Below are positions 1-6,198 of a DNA stretch of 28,617 nucleotides, piece after piece. The stretch's first letter is position 1. Each line of letters opens with the position of its first letter. Position numbers and translations under genes: made by a program. Under the pieces are notes generated by a model. That model had not been told where the DNA came from. It was given only the letters and a program-made list of their open reading frames with translations, and ran no database searches. This stretch comes from a virus, in IMG/VR virus record IMGVR_UViG_3300009151_007184, positions 1 to 28,617 of that record; one strand, 5' to 3'.

Positions 1-182
1 GGTTCCCATCCTGATTCAAAATACATGTTCTGGGCCAGGCAATCTACCTGCTGGCGGGCGGATCGATTTAGATCCTCATATGTTACTTTTAGTGGACGCT
101 CCTGAGCGCTGGTGGTTTTTATTTCTGGTACTACGAATGCTGCTAGTATTGCTAATACAATTATAGGTATGATTTTAAACAT
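1..182 (-). CDS. Secreted cell wall hydrolase, SleB type (N-terminal part, runs off the window)
   Basis: The first 60 residues are visible; the rest lies beyond base 1. An N-terminal signal peptide is clear: MFKII, then a hydrophobic stretch to about residue 20, and an Ala-containing cleavage region near residues 25-27. After it comes VDCLAQNMYFESGWE, which matches the start of SleB-type hydrolase domains (CLAxNiYfEa-gE), including the Glu regarded as catalytic. The family cleaves peptidoglycan, so the protein probably acts in the periplasm late in infection. The ATG at 182 is preceded by AAAGGAG at good spacing. A perfect hairpin lies between it and the upstream gene, so it may have separate transcriptional control. 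The assignment rests on the short motif only. Confidence 0.72.
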   Translation of the reverse strand, partial: MFKIIPIIVLAILAAFVVPEIKTTSAQERPLKVTYEDLNRSARQQVDCLAQNMYFESGWE

Positions 183-201
183 TGTATCTCCTTTAGTTTA
201 A

Positions 202-224
202 GAGCAAGAGGAAACCTCTTGCTC
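202..224 (-). terminator. Perfect 10-bp stem hairpin, possible terminator
   Basis: GAGCAAGAGG and its exact reverse complement flank a 3-base loop, directly after the stop of the 97-aa gene and before the RBS of the SleB-type gene. On the minus strand it is followed by TTAAAC rather than a long T run. It may therefore be a weak terminator, an attenuator or an mRNA-stabilising hairpin. Confidence 0.5.
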
Positions 225-228
225 CGGG

Positions 229-522
229 CTATGCGGCGTTTTGTGTTACAGTAGATTTTTTAGTTGTAATTGTTGGTTTAGTTTCGATATTACTAACAAA
301 GCCGTTTAGTTCCTGAGCCTTACTAATAATTTCTTTTTCTGATGGATATACCGGAAAGCCTGGATGGTCTGGAATTGATCCGCCATTGAGTTTTGCTACC
401 TCAACCTTGACGTTCCAATCTTGACTGATGGATTCACGCTTACCAAAATAATCTTCGGTGAGCATGTCTTTCGCCATTTTTAAAAGTTCAAGGCGAATCT
501 CGAACGGTGTCATATTTGACAT
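229..522 (-). CDS. Conserved T4-like phage hypothetical protein, 97 aa
   Basis: Function is not recognised. The N-terminus (MTPFEIRLELLKMAKDML) resembles a small protein I remember from many T4-like cyanophages and related aquatic phages. The first half is predicted helical and charged. The C-terminal 20 residues are Thr/Lys rich and probably disordered. There is no signal peptide or membrane segment. The ATG has AGGAG about 9 bases upstream. A TATAAATA late-promoter match lies 67 bases upstream of the start, so expression with the virion and lysis genes is plausible. A strong hairpin follows the stop codon. Confidence 0.75.
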   Translation of the reverse strand: MSNMTPFEIRLELLKMAKDMLTEDYFGKRESISQDWNVKVEVAKLNGGSIPDHPGFPVYPSEKEIISKAQELNGFVSNIETKPTITTKKSTVTQNAA

Positions 523-588
523 AATTTACTGCTCCTGTGTTGTGTGTGAAATGATAGGTTTAAAGAGTCTATCCCTCTTGTGTAATTA

Positions 589-596
589 TATTTATA
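589..596 (-). promoter_or_regulatory. T4-type late promoter (TATAAATA)
   Basis: An exact match to the T4 late promoter core TATAAATA on the minus strand, followed by TAATTA. It sits in the 77-base gap between the stop of the Asp-hydroxylase-like gene and the start of the 97-aa gene. A TATAAT overlaps it, but no matching -35 hexamer is visible, which favours the late-promoter reading. It would drive the 97-aa gene and possibly the SleB-type hydrolase. Confidence 0.55.
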
Positions 597-599
597 TAT

Positions 600-1166
600 C
601 TAAGGATTTCTAGAATCATGTGGTACATCAAATACAAAGGTTATGCGAGTCTGATTGCCAGTGTTGACTGCGCCATGATCTAATTTATTATTGAACCAAA
701 AAAATGTTCCAGGTTCAATGGTTATGCTTTCTGCCGTACCGTCCGCATCCCAGACCGTATACACATATGTGCCCTGTATGCTGACATGATATCGATCTTT
801 GTTCAGGTAATAGCTACCAAAATCACAATGCCGTTTGGTCTCACCGCCTACGGGCAAGGTTAAAAAAGCACAGCGTCTAACAGTTGGCACCTTTAATTCA
901 TCTCGCAGCAGTTCCAGTATGGCCGTGTGTCGTTTAAAGGCCGGTGTAGGTATACTTATGTCGGTGTCGCCTACATACTGACCTTCGTGTTCTATGCCAC
1001 CCATGACCAGTTGCAGTGCATCACTCTGAGTATAAAACTGATTGGGATCCTGCTGAGCCGCACCTTCTAGTTTGCGTTGCAGACCCCAGTCACTGGAAAA
1101 TTCTCTTAGCTGATCTTTGATCAACTTTAAATCCAGACCAGTACGAATGATCCTTATATTACGCAT
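600..1166 (-). CDS. Aspartyl/asparaginyl beta-hydroxylase-like 2-oxoglutarate/Fe(II) oxygenase
   Basis: 188 aa with the double-stranded beta-helix signature of the Asp/Asn hydroxylase family. H113-x-D115 (KRHCDFGSYY) is the likely iron dyad, R125 lies in RYHVSI, and EPGTFFWFNN is followed by distal H164 (LDHGAVNTG) and R174, which probably binds 2-oxoglutarate. The family hydroxylates Asp or Asn side chains; the phage substrate is unknown. The start overlaps the stop of the RmlD-like gene in a TAATG, so the two are probably translationally coupled. Such oxygenases are recurrent in T4-like aquatic phages. A role in modifying a virion or host protein, or a sugar-linked molecule, is inference only. 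Confidence 0.8.
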   Translation of the reverse strand: MRNIRIIRTGLDLKLIKDQLREFSSDWGLQRKLEGAAQQDPNQFYTQSDALQLVMGGIEHEGQYVGDTDISIPTPAFKRHTAILELLRDELKVPTVRRCAFLTLPVGGETKRHCDFGSYYLNKDRYHVSIQGTYVYTVWDADGTAESITIEPGTFFWFNNKLDHGAVNTGNQTRITFVFDVPHDSRNP

Positions 1167-1969
1167 TATATAGGAATTGTTCTGATAAAGTCAATGGCTT
1201 CTTTTAATGCCTGATCCGCAGGTCTAAATTCTGATATGGCCTGCATCTTGTCAGTATTAAGCACACAGTTGCTGCGTGGTGCTATGGCCTTGCTGGCCCA
1301 TTCTTCGGTGGTATAAAATGGTTTATTAATGCCAGCAATTTCTGTGATCTGTCGGGTAGTGACGCCACCGGGATTGACTGCATTATAGATGCCTGGCAAT
1401 GGACGATCTTCTATGAATCGAACCACAGCTCGGGCCAGGTCGGGTAAATAGGTAATGCTGTTTTCAAAGTTGACCAGACGGTCATAGTTCCAGAGCTTCA
1501 TGAGCAGATTCTTGTCCAGATTGTCTGGACCAAAGGGCATGCGAAGTCGGAGCAGATAGGATTTTTTATCATAGCCATATTCTGTCCAGAGCTTCTGAAA
1601 CTCTGCCTTGGTGGCTGAATAAAAACTTCCATTGTTCCAGTTAAAATTTGGGGTGTCTGATTCAGTCCAGCCGTTGTCTTTATATCCAGTATACACACAA
1701 CCACTGGTCAGGTGCAGTATCTGACATCCAAATGTTCGTTCTAGATGAAGAGGGAAGTTAATGTTGCCCTGAACAGTATCTGCCTTGCGTAATTCGCAGG
1801 CATCTACATTGGGCACGCCAGTGAATCCGGCAGCATTGATGATAAAGTCTGCATCAAAAGGAATATATTTATTGTGGTTGGTCCAGATATAATGTATGCT
1901 CTGAGCGTCTAGCTCAGCAGCTATGTAACGACCAACATATCCATGACCAATCAATACTATTTTTTTCAT
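1166..1969 (-). CDS. RmlD-like NAD(P)-dependent nucleotide-sugar reductase (SDR)
   Basis: 267 aa, an extended short-chain dehydrogenase. The Rossmann motif GHGYVG lies near the N-terminus, INAAGFTG follows strand 4, and the active site shows a TSGCVYTG segment with YSATK as the Y-xxx-K pair. The layout resembles dTDP-4-dehydrorhamnose reductase and the reductase half of UDP-rhamnose synthases, which reduce 4-keto-6-deoxy sugars. It could complete a sugar begun by either 4,6-dehydratase in this window, but the nucleotide carrier cannot be read from sequence. The ATG at 1969 is chosen over the adjacent GTG because GGAG lies 6 bases upstream. The pqqA terminator lies immediately upstream with no room for a clear promoter, so expression may depend on read-through. 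Confidence 0.78.
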   Translation of the reverse strand: MKKIVLIGHGYVGRYIAAELDAQSIHYIWTNHNKYIPFDADFIINAAGFTGVPNVDACELRKADTVQGNINFPLHLERTFGCQILHLTSGCVYTGYKDNGWTESDTPNFNWNNGSFYSATKAEFQKLWTEYGYDKKSYLLRLRMPFGPDNLDKNLLMKLWNYDRLVNFENSITYLPDLARAVVRFIEDRPLPGIYNAVNPGGVTTRQITEIAGINKPFYTTEEWASKAIAPRSNCVLNTDKMQAISEFRPADQALKEAIDFIRTIPI

Positions 1970-1984
1970 CACAACTCCAATTAA

Positions 1985-2012
1985 TAAAAAAGGGGACCTA
2001 CGCCCCCTTTTA
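1985..2012 (-). terminator. Intrinsic terminator after pqqA
   Basis: Minus-strand AAAAGGGG, an 8-base loop, then CCCCTTTTTT forms an 8-bp stem with a six-T run. It begins 15 bases after the pqqA stop codon and ends about 16 bases before the start of the RmlD-like gene. Confidence 0.8.
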
Positions 2013-2026
2013 ATGTACCTGAATAA

Positions 2027-2098
2027 TTACTTATTCATTACGTACATTGTAACTTCAAAACCAAAGCGCATTTCTGTAGCTGCTGGTGTTGTCCACAT
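2027..2098 (-). CDS. pqqA: PqqA, ribosomal precursor peptide of pyrroloquinoline quinone
   Basis: A 23-codon gene. The peptide starts MWTTPAATEMRF and ends GFEVTMYVMNK. It has the same length and layout as the short PqqA of enteric and pseudomonad bacteria, including the invariant E-V-T-x-Y core with Glu15 and Tyr19. These are the two residues cross-linked by PqqE (with PqqD) and excised to become PQQ. PQQ is the periplasmic cofactor of methanol and glucose dehydrogenases. AAAGGAG lies about 8 bases before the ATG, a sigma70-type promoter and a leader with an inverted repeat lie upstream, and an intrinsic terminator follows. No pqqB, C, D or E gene is nearby, so the peptide would have to be matured by host enzymes. 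That it raises PQQ supply during infection of a methylotroph is inference. Confidence 0.93.
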   Translation of the reverse strand: MWTTPAATEMRFGFEVTMYVMNK

Positions 2099-2114
2099 AA
2101 TAGTTCTCCTTTAC

Positions 2115-2140
2115 GTTTATAAAATACCACATTTATAAAC
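2115..2140 (-). promoter_or_regulatory. pqqA: AT-rich inverted repeat in the pqqA leader
   Basis: GTTTATAAA and its exact reverse complement TTTATAAAC are separated by 8 bases, just upstream of the pqqA RBS. It could be an operator-like site or a weak mRNA hairpin. One arm also contains TATAAATG, one base off the T4 late promoter core, so a late start for pqqA is possible. Symmetry is seen directly; function is inferred. Confidence 0.5.
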
Positions 2141-2203
2141 TCATGTCATCAGAGAGTAGTAATCTTTTTCTCGACTGCTACAAGGTCTAATTTGAGGCTT
2201 ATA

Positions 2204-2230
2204 TTACATCATGAACAATTTCTTATTCAT
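2204..2230 (-). other. Eight-codon ORF at the predicted pqqA transcript start
   Basis: ATG, seven further codons (peptide MNKKLFMM) and TAA. The ATG begins exactly six bases after the -10 box of the pqqA promoter, the same geometry as three longer genes here. It could be a leaderless leader peptide, a 5' stabiliser or chance. It has no RBS. Confidence 0.25.
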
Positions 2231-2236
2231 AACACT

Positions 2237-2266
2237 ATTATATATGAACTGAGCCTAAGTTGTCTA
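2237..2266 (-). promoter_or_regulatory. pqqA: Sigma70-type promoter of the pqqA unit
   Basis: Minus-strand TAGACA (-35, five of six to consensus), an 18-base spacer and TATAAT. The preceding gene (co-chaperonin) ends about 36 bases upstream. The predicted transcript would have a leader of about 130 bases before the pqqA ATG. Confidence 0.7.
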
Positions 2267-2301
2267 GGGGGATTAGACTTAAATCAGGCTAATGATCTTC
2301 A

Positions 2302-2568
2302 TTAATCTTCTGAATCAAATATCCAGACTATGTTATCTTCGCTGACAACATAATGCGGAACATCATCTACGGTTACAGGATTGGCTTTATTCCAATCACA
2401 GAATACAACATCGTCTGGTTTAACCATGGTGACTTCGCTACCCACGGCCATGACCTGTGCTCGATCTACATTGCCATCAAAATCATTCTGTAAGATTATA
2501 CCTGATTCTGTTGTGGATTTCTTTTTAAGTCTGACTACTAGTACGTTCTTTTTTAGTGGTTTAATCAA
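2302..2568 (-). CDS. GroES-like co-chaperonin (gp31-type)
   Basis: 88 aa, a GroES-fold protein. The N-terminus (IKPLKKNVLVVRL) matches the first strand of GroES. Residues 17-30 fit the mobile loop with the IIL tripeptide at 24-26 that docks on GroEL. AQVMAVG, DDVVFCDW and the C-terminal strand VVSEDNIVWIF follow in family order. It is a little shorter than GroES (about 97 aa). T4 gp31 replaces GroES for folding the major capsid protein, and related genes occur in T4-like aquatic phages. The start is a TTG overlapping the TAA of the upstream gene; no ATG is in a suitable place. Confidence 0.85.
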   Translation of the reverse strand: MIKPLKKNVLVVRLKKKSTTESGIILQNDFDGNVDRAQVMAVGSEVTMVKPDDVVFCDWNKANPVTVDDVPHYVVSEDNIVWIFDSED

Positions 2569-2743
2569 AATCGCTCTCTTCCCATTTGTATTTAATTGCT
2601 GGTTCTGGTTTGTATTTTTTTCTAACTTCGCCCGTGGATGGGTCTAATTCGTATTCGGGCAGATTGGGTATGAGATCTTCTTCGGGTGGTGCTCCATAAC
2701 CCACACTGCGATCCCATTCTCTCTGTGTTATGCTATTCGCCAT
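2561..2743 (-). CDS. Small hypothetical protein, 60 aa
   Basis: Function is not recognised. The ATG at 2743 overlaps the end of the upstream oxygenase gene, and GGAGG lies 11 bases before it, so a longer upstream start is less likely. The protein is acidic and proline-rich. It contains YELDPSTGEVRKKYKPEP, the kind of short linker motif seen in small T4-like phage proteins, and ends in ESDFD. Its stop overlaps the TTG start of the co-chaperonin gene, so translation of the two is probably coupled. There is no signal peptide or membrane segment. Confidence 0.6.
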   Translation of the reverse strand: MANSITQREWDRSVGYGAPPEEDLIPNLPEYELDPSTGEVRKKYKPEPAIKYKWEESDFD

Positions 2744-3287
2744 GATGGAAGTATCCTCCAATTATGTATTTGTCATTGCTGATGGGCGTCAGTCCTGCAT
2801 GCAGGAAATGCAGGGTGGTTGTGAACATGAGCAATCTGCCGGCGCGTGGTGCTATCTTGAGGGGTTTATCTATGTCATAGAATTCGGTCTCCCCACCTTC
2901 GGTGACATCATTCAAGTACCAAAAATAGGCAACAAATCGTTTACAGCTGTTCAGGTCCCAGGCATCTACGTGTGGTGCAATCTGTTCATCAGTTCCGGCT
3001 CGATATCGTTTCATGCGAAGCTCTTCCCAGGTATGTTCGGGATTAACATGTCGTTCAGTTAAATGACAATCCTTCCAGAATTGCTGACGGTAATACATGA
3101 TGCTGGCATATAGTGGATCTAAGAAGTCCCATTTGGCCTGTATGACATTGATCTCGGTGAAATTCTGTATGCCCTGATTTAACACCAACTGATGCTGAGG
3201 TTCTGATTCGAACCGATCTATGATCTGCTGACACAGCTCTGGCGCCAGGGCATTGTCGTAGACTTTTATGTAATCGCTTAGGTTCAT
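2733..3287 (-). CDS. Prolyl 4-hydroxylase-like 2-oxoglutarate/Fe(II) oxygenase
   Basis: 184 aa. The iron and co-substrate residues of the prolyl-hydroxylase family are visible: H106-x-D108 (APHVDAWD), the GGETEF turn at 131-136, the distal His (H163 in HAG) and K173 in KYIIGGY for 2-oxoglutarate. The N-terminal part (YDNALAPELCQQII) also fits the family. It hydroxylates an unknown phage or host substrate. The start codon lies only six bases after the -10 box of the promoter at 3294-3322, which predicts a leaderless message, and no RBS is present. It heads a small transcription unit that continues into the 60-aa gene and the co-chaperonin. It is unrelated in sequence to the Asp-hydroxylase-like enzyme at 600-1166. 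Confidence 0.85.
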   Translation of the reverse strand: MNLSDYIKVYDNALAPELCQQIIDRFESEPQHQLVLNQGIQNFTEINVIQAKWDFLDPLYASIMYYRQQFWKDCHLTERHVNPEHTWEELRMKRYRAGTDEQIAPHVDAWDLNSCKRFVAYFWYLNDVTEGGETEFYDIDKPLKIAPRAGRLLMFTTTLHFLHAGLTPISNDKYIIGGYFHHGE

Positions 3288-3293
3288 GTTATA

Positions 3294-3322
3294 ATTATAT
3301 ATGCTTTCAGATTAAATGTCAA
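3294..3322 (-). promoter_or_regulatory. Consensus sigma70-type promoter, leaderless geometry
   Basis: TTGACA, a 17-base spacer, then TATAAT, perfect in both boxes. The TGA stop of the exonuclease gene lies inside the -35 box. Six bases after the -10 box is the ATG of the oxygenase gene. Confidence 0.85.
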
Positions 3323-3999
3323 TGAGTTTTTTCGTATAGGTCTCGATACTTTAGCAGACCTGGCACCCAGGGATTTCGTTTCTCTATGAACACCTGTGGA
3401 TGCGAATCTTCTACGGCTACCAAAACCACCAGCTGTGGGACTGGTATGCCGGTCAGTTCTTCGTACATGATGGCATAGGCACTGCACTGCATGAAATAGT
3501 TATGAATCCAATCATGCTGCTTGGGCTTACTGGCTGTCTTAAAGTCAATGATGCTGAGCCGGCCTTCGTATTCGGCTATGCAATCAACAGTTCCGGCCAG
3601 TCTTAGATGATGACTGAACAGACGAGTTTCCAAACAATGTATGTTGCTTATGGCTGACAGTACGGGTTTAAAAGTATTAAACAGTTCCTGCGTAAATATG
3701 TTTGCACCAAAATCTATGCTTTCATTCTTTAGATAGCTTTCCGTATAGCTATGCAGTCTAGTTCCACGACTGGCAGCTCGGGTACTGATTTTATTGGCCT
3801 CGGCTTCGCCAATGCGAGCACGCCAGGCTTCTATGGCTTCGCGTCCATGCTCGCTTAGTATGGTGGTGACACTGGGGTATCGTTGACCATCTGGTGTAGC
3901 ATAGACTCGGGTGCCATTTTCATTGATCTGTTGCAGACCAGGGACAGGTTTATAACTGCCCCCGAATCCAACATGATTAAAATTAAGCGCTGAGGACAA
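3319..3999 (-). CDS. PD-(D/E)XK family exonuclease
   Basis: 226 aa, similar in layout to the RecB/MGME1-like exonucleases of T4-like aquatic phages. YPSVTTIL near residue 41 and RGTRLHSYTESYL near residue 79 (with H83) precede the active site. D139 lies in GTVDCIAEYEGRL, followed by D152-F-K154 in IIDFKTA. A helix with QCSAYAIMYEE follows, the conserved QxxxY of RecB-like nucleases. It probably degrades DNA or processes ends in replication or recombination. The start is a TTG inside the 3' end of the endolysin gene, a 17-base overlap; no ATG is available before the conserved region. A promoter -35 box overlaps its stop codon. Confidence 0.8.
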   Translation of the reverse strand: MSSALNFNHVGFGGSYKPVPGLQQINENGTRVYATPDGQRYPSVTTILSEHGREAIEAWRARIGEAEANKISTRAASRGTRLHSYTESYLKNESIDFGANIFTQELFNTFKPVLSAISNIHCLETRLFSHHLRLAGTVDCIAEYEGRLSIIDFKTASKPKQHDWIHNYFMQCSAYAIMYEELTGIPVPQLVVLVAVEDSHPQVFIEKRNPWVPGLLKYRDLYEKTH

Positions 4000-4609
4000 C
4001 TAGATTGTTTTCAAAGTGATGTTTGCGTTCATCTAAACCCAGGGTGCCACCATTGATGACCTTGGTCATGCCAACAACGTCGTTGCTGTCGCAGTAGTTG
4101 TTTAGGTTATGAGTCTTCCAGAACCAGCAGGCACTTTCTATGGCACCAGTTAGGTTTTCGCAATAGGTAACTGCTTCGTCCAGACTCTTGCCAACGCTGG
4201 CCGCAAATTTTGTATAGTTGTCTTTGCCAGTTAACTGTATGGCACCACGACCACGGAATTTATATCCTTCGCCAGATGCTTCTGGACCATTGCCCATGCG
4301 ATCCGCATAGATTTTATTGGCAATCTTTTCTGGGTTACGGTTATAAGGGTTGGCACTTTCCAGTGTAGGAAATCGTTTAGGGAATACTTTATGAAGACCA
4401 TCGGCACTATAGTTAAGATTTTCTTTTAGCACAGTAAAGTCTGCACTCTCATGACCACACTGAGCCAGGAATCCAGCTACGCGTTCTACAGTTGTGATGT
4501 CGTATTTTGGAAATACCTGTTCAAATACAGCAAATAATTCAGCTGTATTTTTATTTTTTGGCAGACATTTTGCCAGTTTAGCTGCGTTAAAATCAAAATC
4601 AAAGGACAT
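3983..4609 (-). CDS. GH19 (chitinase class I-like) endolysin
   Basis: 208 aa, a glycoside hydrolase family 19 lysozyme. CGHESADFTVLKENLNYS carries the two likely catalytic glutamates, E54 and E63. RGRGAIQLTGKDNY and the C-terminal INGGTLGLDER are typical of phage GH19 endolysins, which cleave the glycan backbone of peptidoglycan. There is no signal peptide, so release would need a holin or another export route; no holin was recognised in this window. The RBS (AAGGAG) lies inside the end of the upstream glycosyltransferase gene, with an 11-base overlap. A second muralytic gene, the SleB-type one, lies about 4 kb downstream. Confidence 0.9.
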   Translation of the reverse strand: MSFDFDFNAAKLAKCLPKNKNTAELFAVFEQVFPKYDITTVERVAGFLAQCGHESADFTVLKENLNYSADGLHKVFPKRFPTLESANPYNRNPEKIANKIYADRMGNGPEASGEGYKFRGRGAIQLTGKDNYTKFAASVGKSLDEAVTYCENLTGAIESACWFWKTHNLNNYCDSNDVVGMTKVINGGTLGLDERKHHFENNLVVLSA

Positions 4610-5429
4610 AGCCTAACTCCTTGAGGTATAAGTTTGAATAATGGTTGATTAAATGTGGTGTAGCATTATGTCGATCCCATTGATGTATGACACTGGGGAT
4701 CTTACCATAGACACTGACACGACCATCATCTAGTATTTTAAGATCAGTTGGTGGAACCAGACACAAAGTTCCTACGCCTGTGGCATTGGGCAACTTGGTA
4801 TGAGGTAATAGATCCTTATGGAATATGTAATTGTATGGACCTTGCTCATCGGGTATTCCGCCTACTTCCATCATCTTTTTAATGTCACGTTGGTTCATGA
4901 GTGAGACTATGTATTGAATCATCATCTCTTGTGAACCTAAAGTAGTGCCTGAACATAAGATGCGATTAGCTTCTAGTTCCTTGGCAACTGCTTCGCCATA
5001 GTTGGTGGTCAGTACATATTTATTAAATCTTTCGCCCAGGTTAAAGCGAGGATCTTCTTCATTGACAAATAAATCTACCTGTCCGGGTTTGGGTTCGATT
5101 TCAGCAAAGATGTCACCCTGGAACGCAACGTCGCGTACATCCGAATGAAATACTCGATCATATTCTCCACGAGCCTCGAGCAGTATGTCCAGGTACTTAA
5201 AATAACGAGTATTATGAATAGCACTAGGAACGAAGTATCCAGCAGTATAGAATCTAACATCAACGCCACTCTCCAATAGGTAATTAAGTTTATCCTGAAC
5301 AATATCTGGTTCAACCAGCAGAATCAAATCTGCAGTCTCAGCCATGTAACGTTTCCAGCTTTCTACAAATACTGCTATGAGGTCTACCTTGTAGCCCCAG
5401 GCTGTACCAATAATTAAATTTTTAGTCAT
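4599..5429 (-). CDS. Putative glycosyltransferase with GT-A-like motif
   Basis: 276 aa. The N-terminal strand (LIIGTAWGYK) and the central RVFHSDVRDVAFQGDIF look like the nucleotide-sugar site of a GT-A fold enzyme, where D-x-R-D takes the place of DxD. A later RILCSGTTLGSQEMMIQYI segment fits an acceptor-side helix. Donor and acceptor are not predictable. It overlaps the next gene upstream by 8 bases and belongs to sugar cluster A, downstream of GDP-mannose dehydratase and a C-methyltransferase. A role in adding a deoxysugar to a cell-surface glycan, virion protein or DNA is inference. Confidence 0.65.
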   Translation of the reverse strand: MTKNLIIGTAWGYKVDLIAVFVESWKRYMAETADLILLVEPDIVQDKLNYLLESGVDVRFYTAGYFVPSAIHNTRYFKYLDILLEARGEYDRVFHSDVRDVAFQGDIFAEIEPKPGQVDLFVNEEDPRFNLGERFNKYVLTTNYGEAVAKELEANRILCSGTTLGSQEMMIQYIVSLMNQRDIKKMMEVGGIPDEQGPYNYIFHKDLLPHTKLPNATGVGTLCLVPPTDLKILDDGRVSVYGKIPSVIHQWDRHNATPHLINHYSNLYLKELGYVL

Positions 5430-6198
5430 ATACTACTACTCCTGTGTGTGCAATGGTTCCCATGAGATGTGTATGTTCAAGTTCAACTGGGTTGGTCTCT
5501 GAGAAATGTTTAAATAAAAGATGCTCAATGTCTATGTAATGTTTGGTGGTGATCTCCATGCAATCATCAATCATGCTATCAAATCTTTCAGTTACATCGT
5601 CTATCTGGTCTGGTGTAAAACTCCAGAGTCGGCTAGCATAACCATGACCTGTGCCAACGTTCTTTTGGGCATCTGGCATCCAGCTGACATCACGCTGACG
5701 GAATACATATTTACCAGCAACTGCATCGGTTTCATAGACTTCGGTTTCAAATAATGGACTTAGCTGATAGCGACCAGATATTTTAAAGATGCGATCTGTG
5801 TCACGCACAGGCTGCATGGTGTCATTATTTTTAATGGCATCTAATACTGCTCTCATCAGTGTAAGCTCTGCTACACTTTTTGTCAATCCCGTTGTGCCGC
5901 CCATTTCGGTTTTAACTGGTATGTTGTTGAAGAATTCCTTATGCAGGTGCGCAATCTGATCATTTTCCTGCAGGTTCATGTTGACCTGACAGCGAGCCTT
6001 GAGTTGACTCCAACGCAGATTTAATTCTCCCTCAGTATCCTGTATGGCTCGACCACCATCTACCAGTACCAGTATGGCATCTGGATATATGGCCTGTATG
6101 CTGTTGATAGTTTCATGAGTCTGCAGTATGCGAAGTTCTGGCGAATATACACCGACATTGGTGTTGATGGCACTGGTTATGATGAATGTAGGTTTCAT
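5422..6198 (-). CDS. Conserved phage protein of sugar cluster A, possible glycosyltransferase
   Basis: 258 aa. The N-terminus (FIITSAINTNVGVYSPELR) resembles proteins I remember from T4-like cyanophage sugar regions. IYPDAILVLVDGG resembles the second strand of a GT-A fold, and IFKISGRYQLSPLF with YVFRQRDVSWMP are the most distinctive motifs. There is no signal peptide or membrane segment. ATGA overlaps on the upstream side and an 8-base overlap on the downstream side place it in the glycosyltransferase operon. Function is inferred mainly from context. Confidence 0.55.
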   Translation of the reverse strand: MKPTFIITSAINTNVGVYSPELRILQTHETINSIQAIYPDAILVLVDGGRAIQDTEGELNLRWSQLKARCQVNMNLQENDQIAHLHKEFFNNIPVKTEMGGTTGLTKSVAELTLMRAVLDAIKNNDTMQPVRDTDRIFKISGRYQLSPLFETEVYETDAVAGKYVFRQRDVSWMPDAQKNVGTGHGYASRLWSFTPDQIDDVTERFDSMIDDCMEITTKHYIDIEHLLFKHFSETNPVELEHTHLMGTIAHTGVVVYD

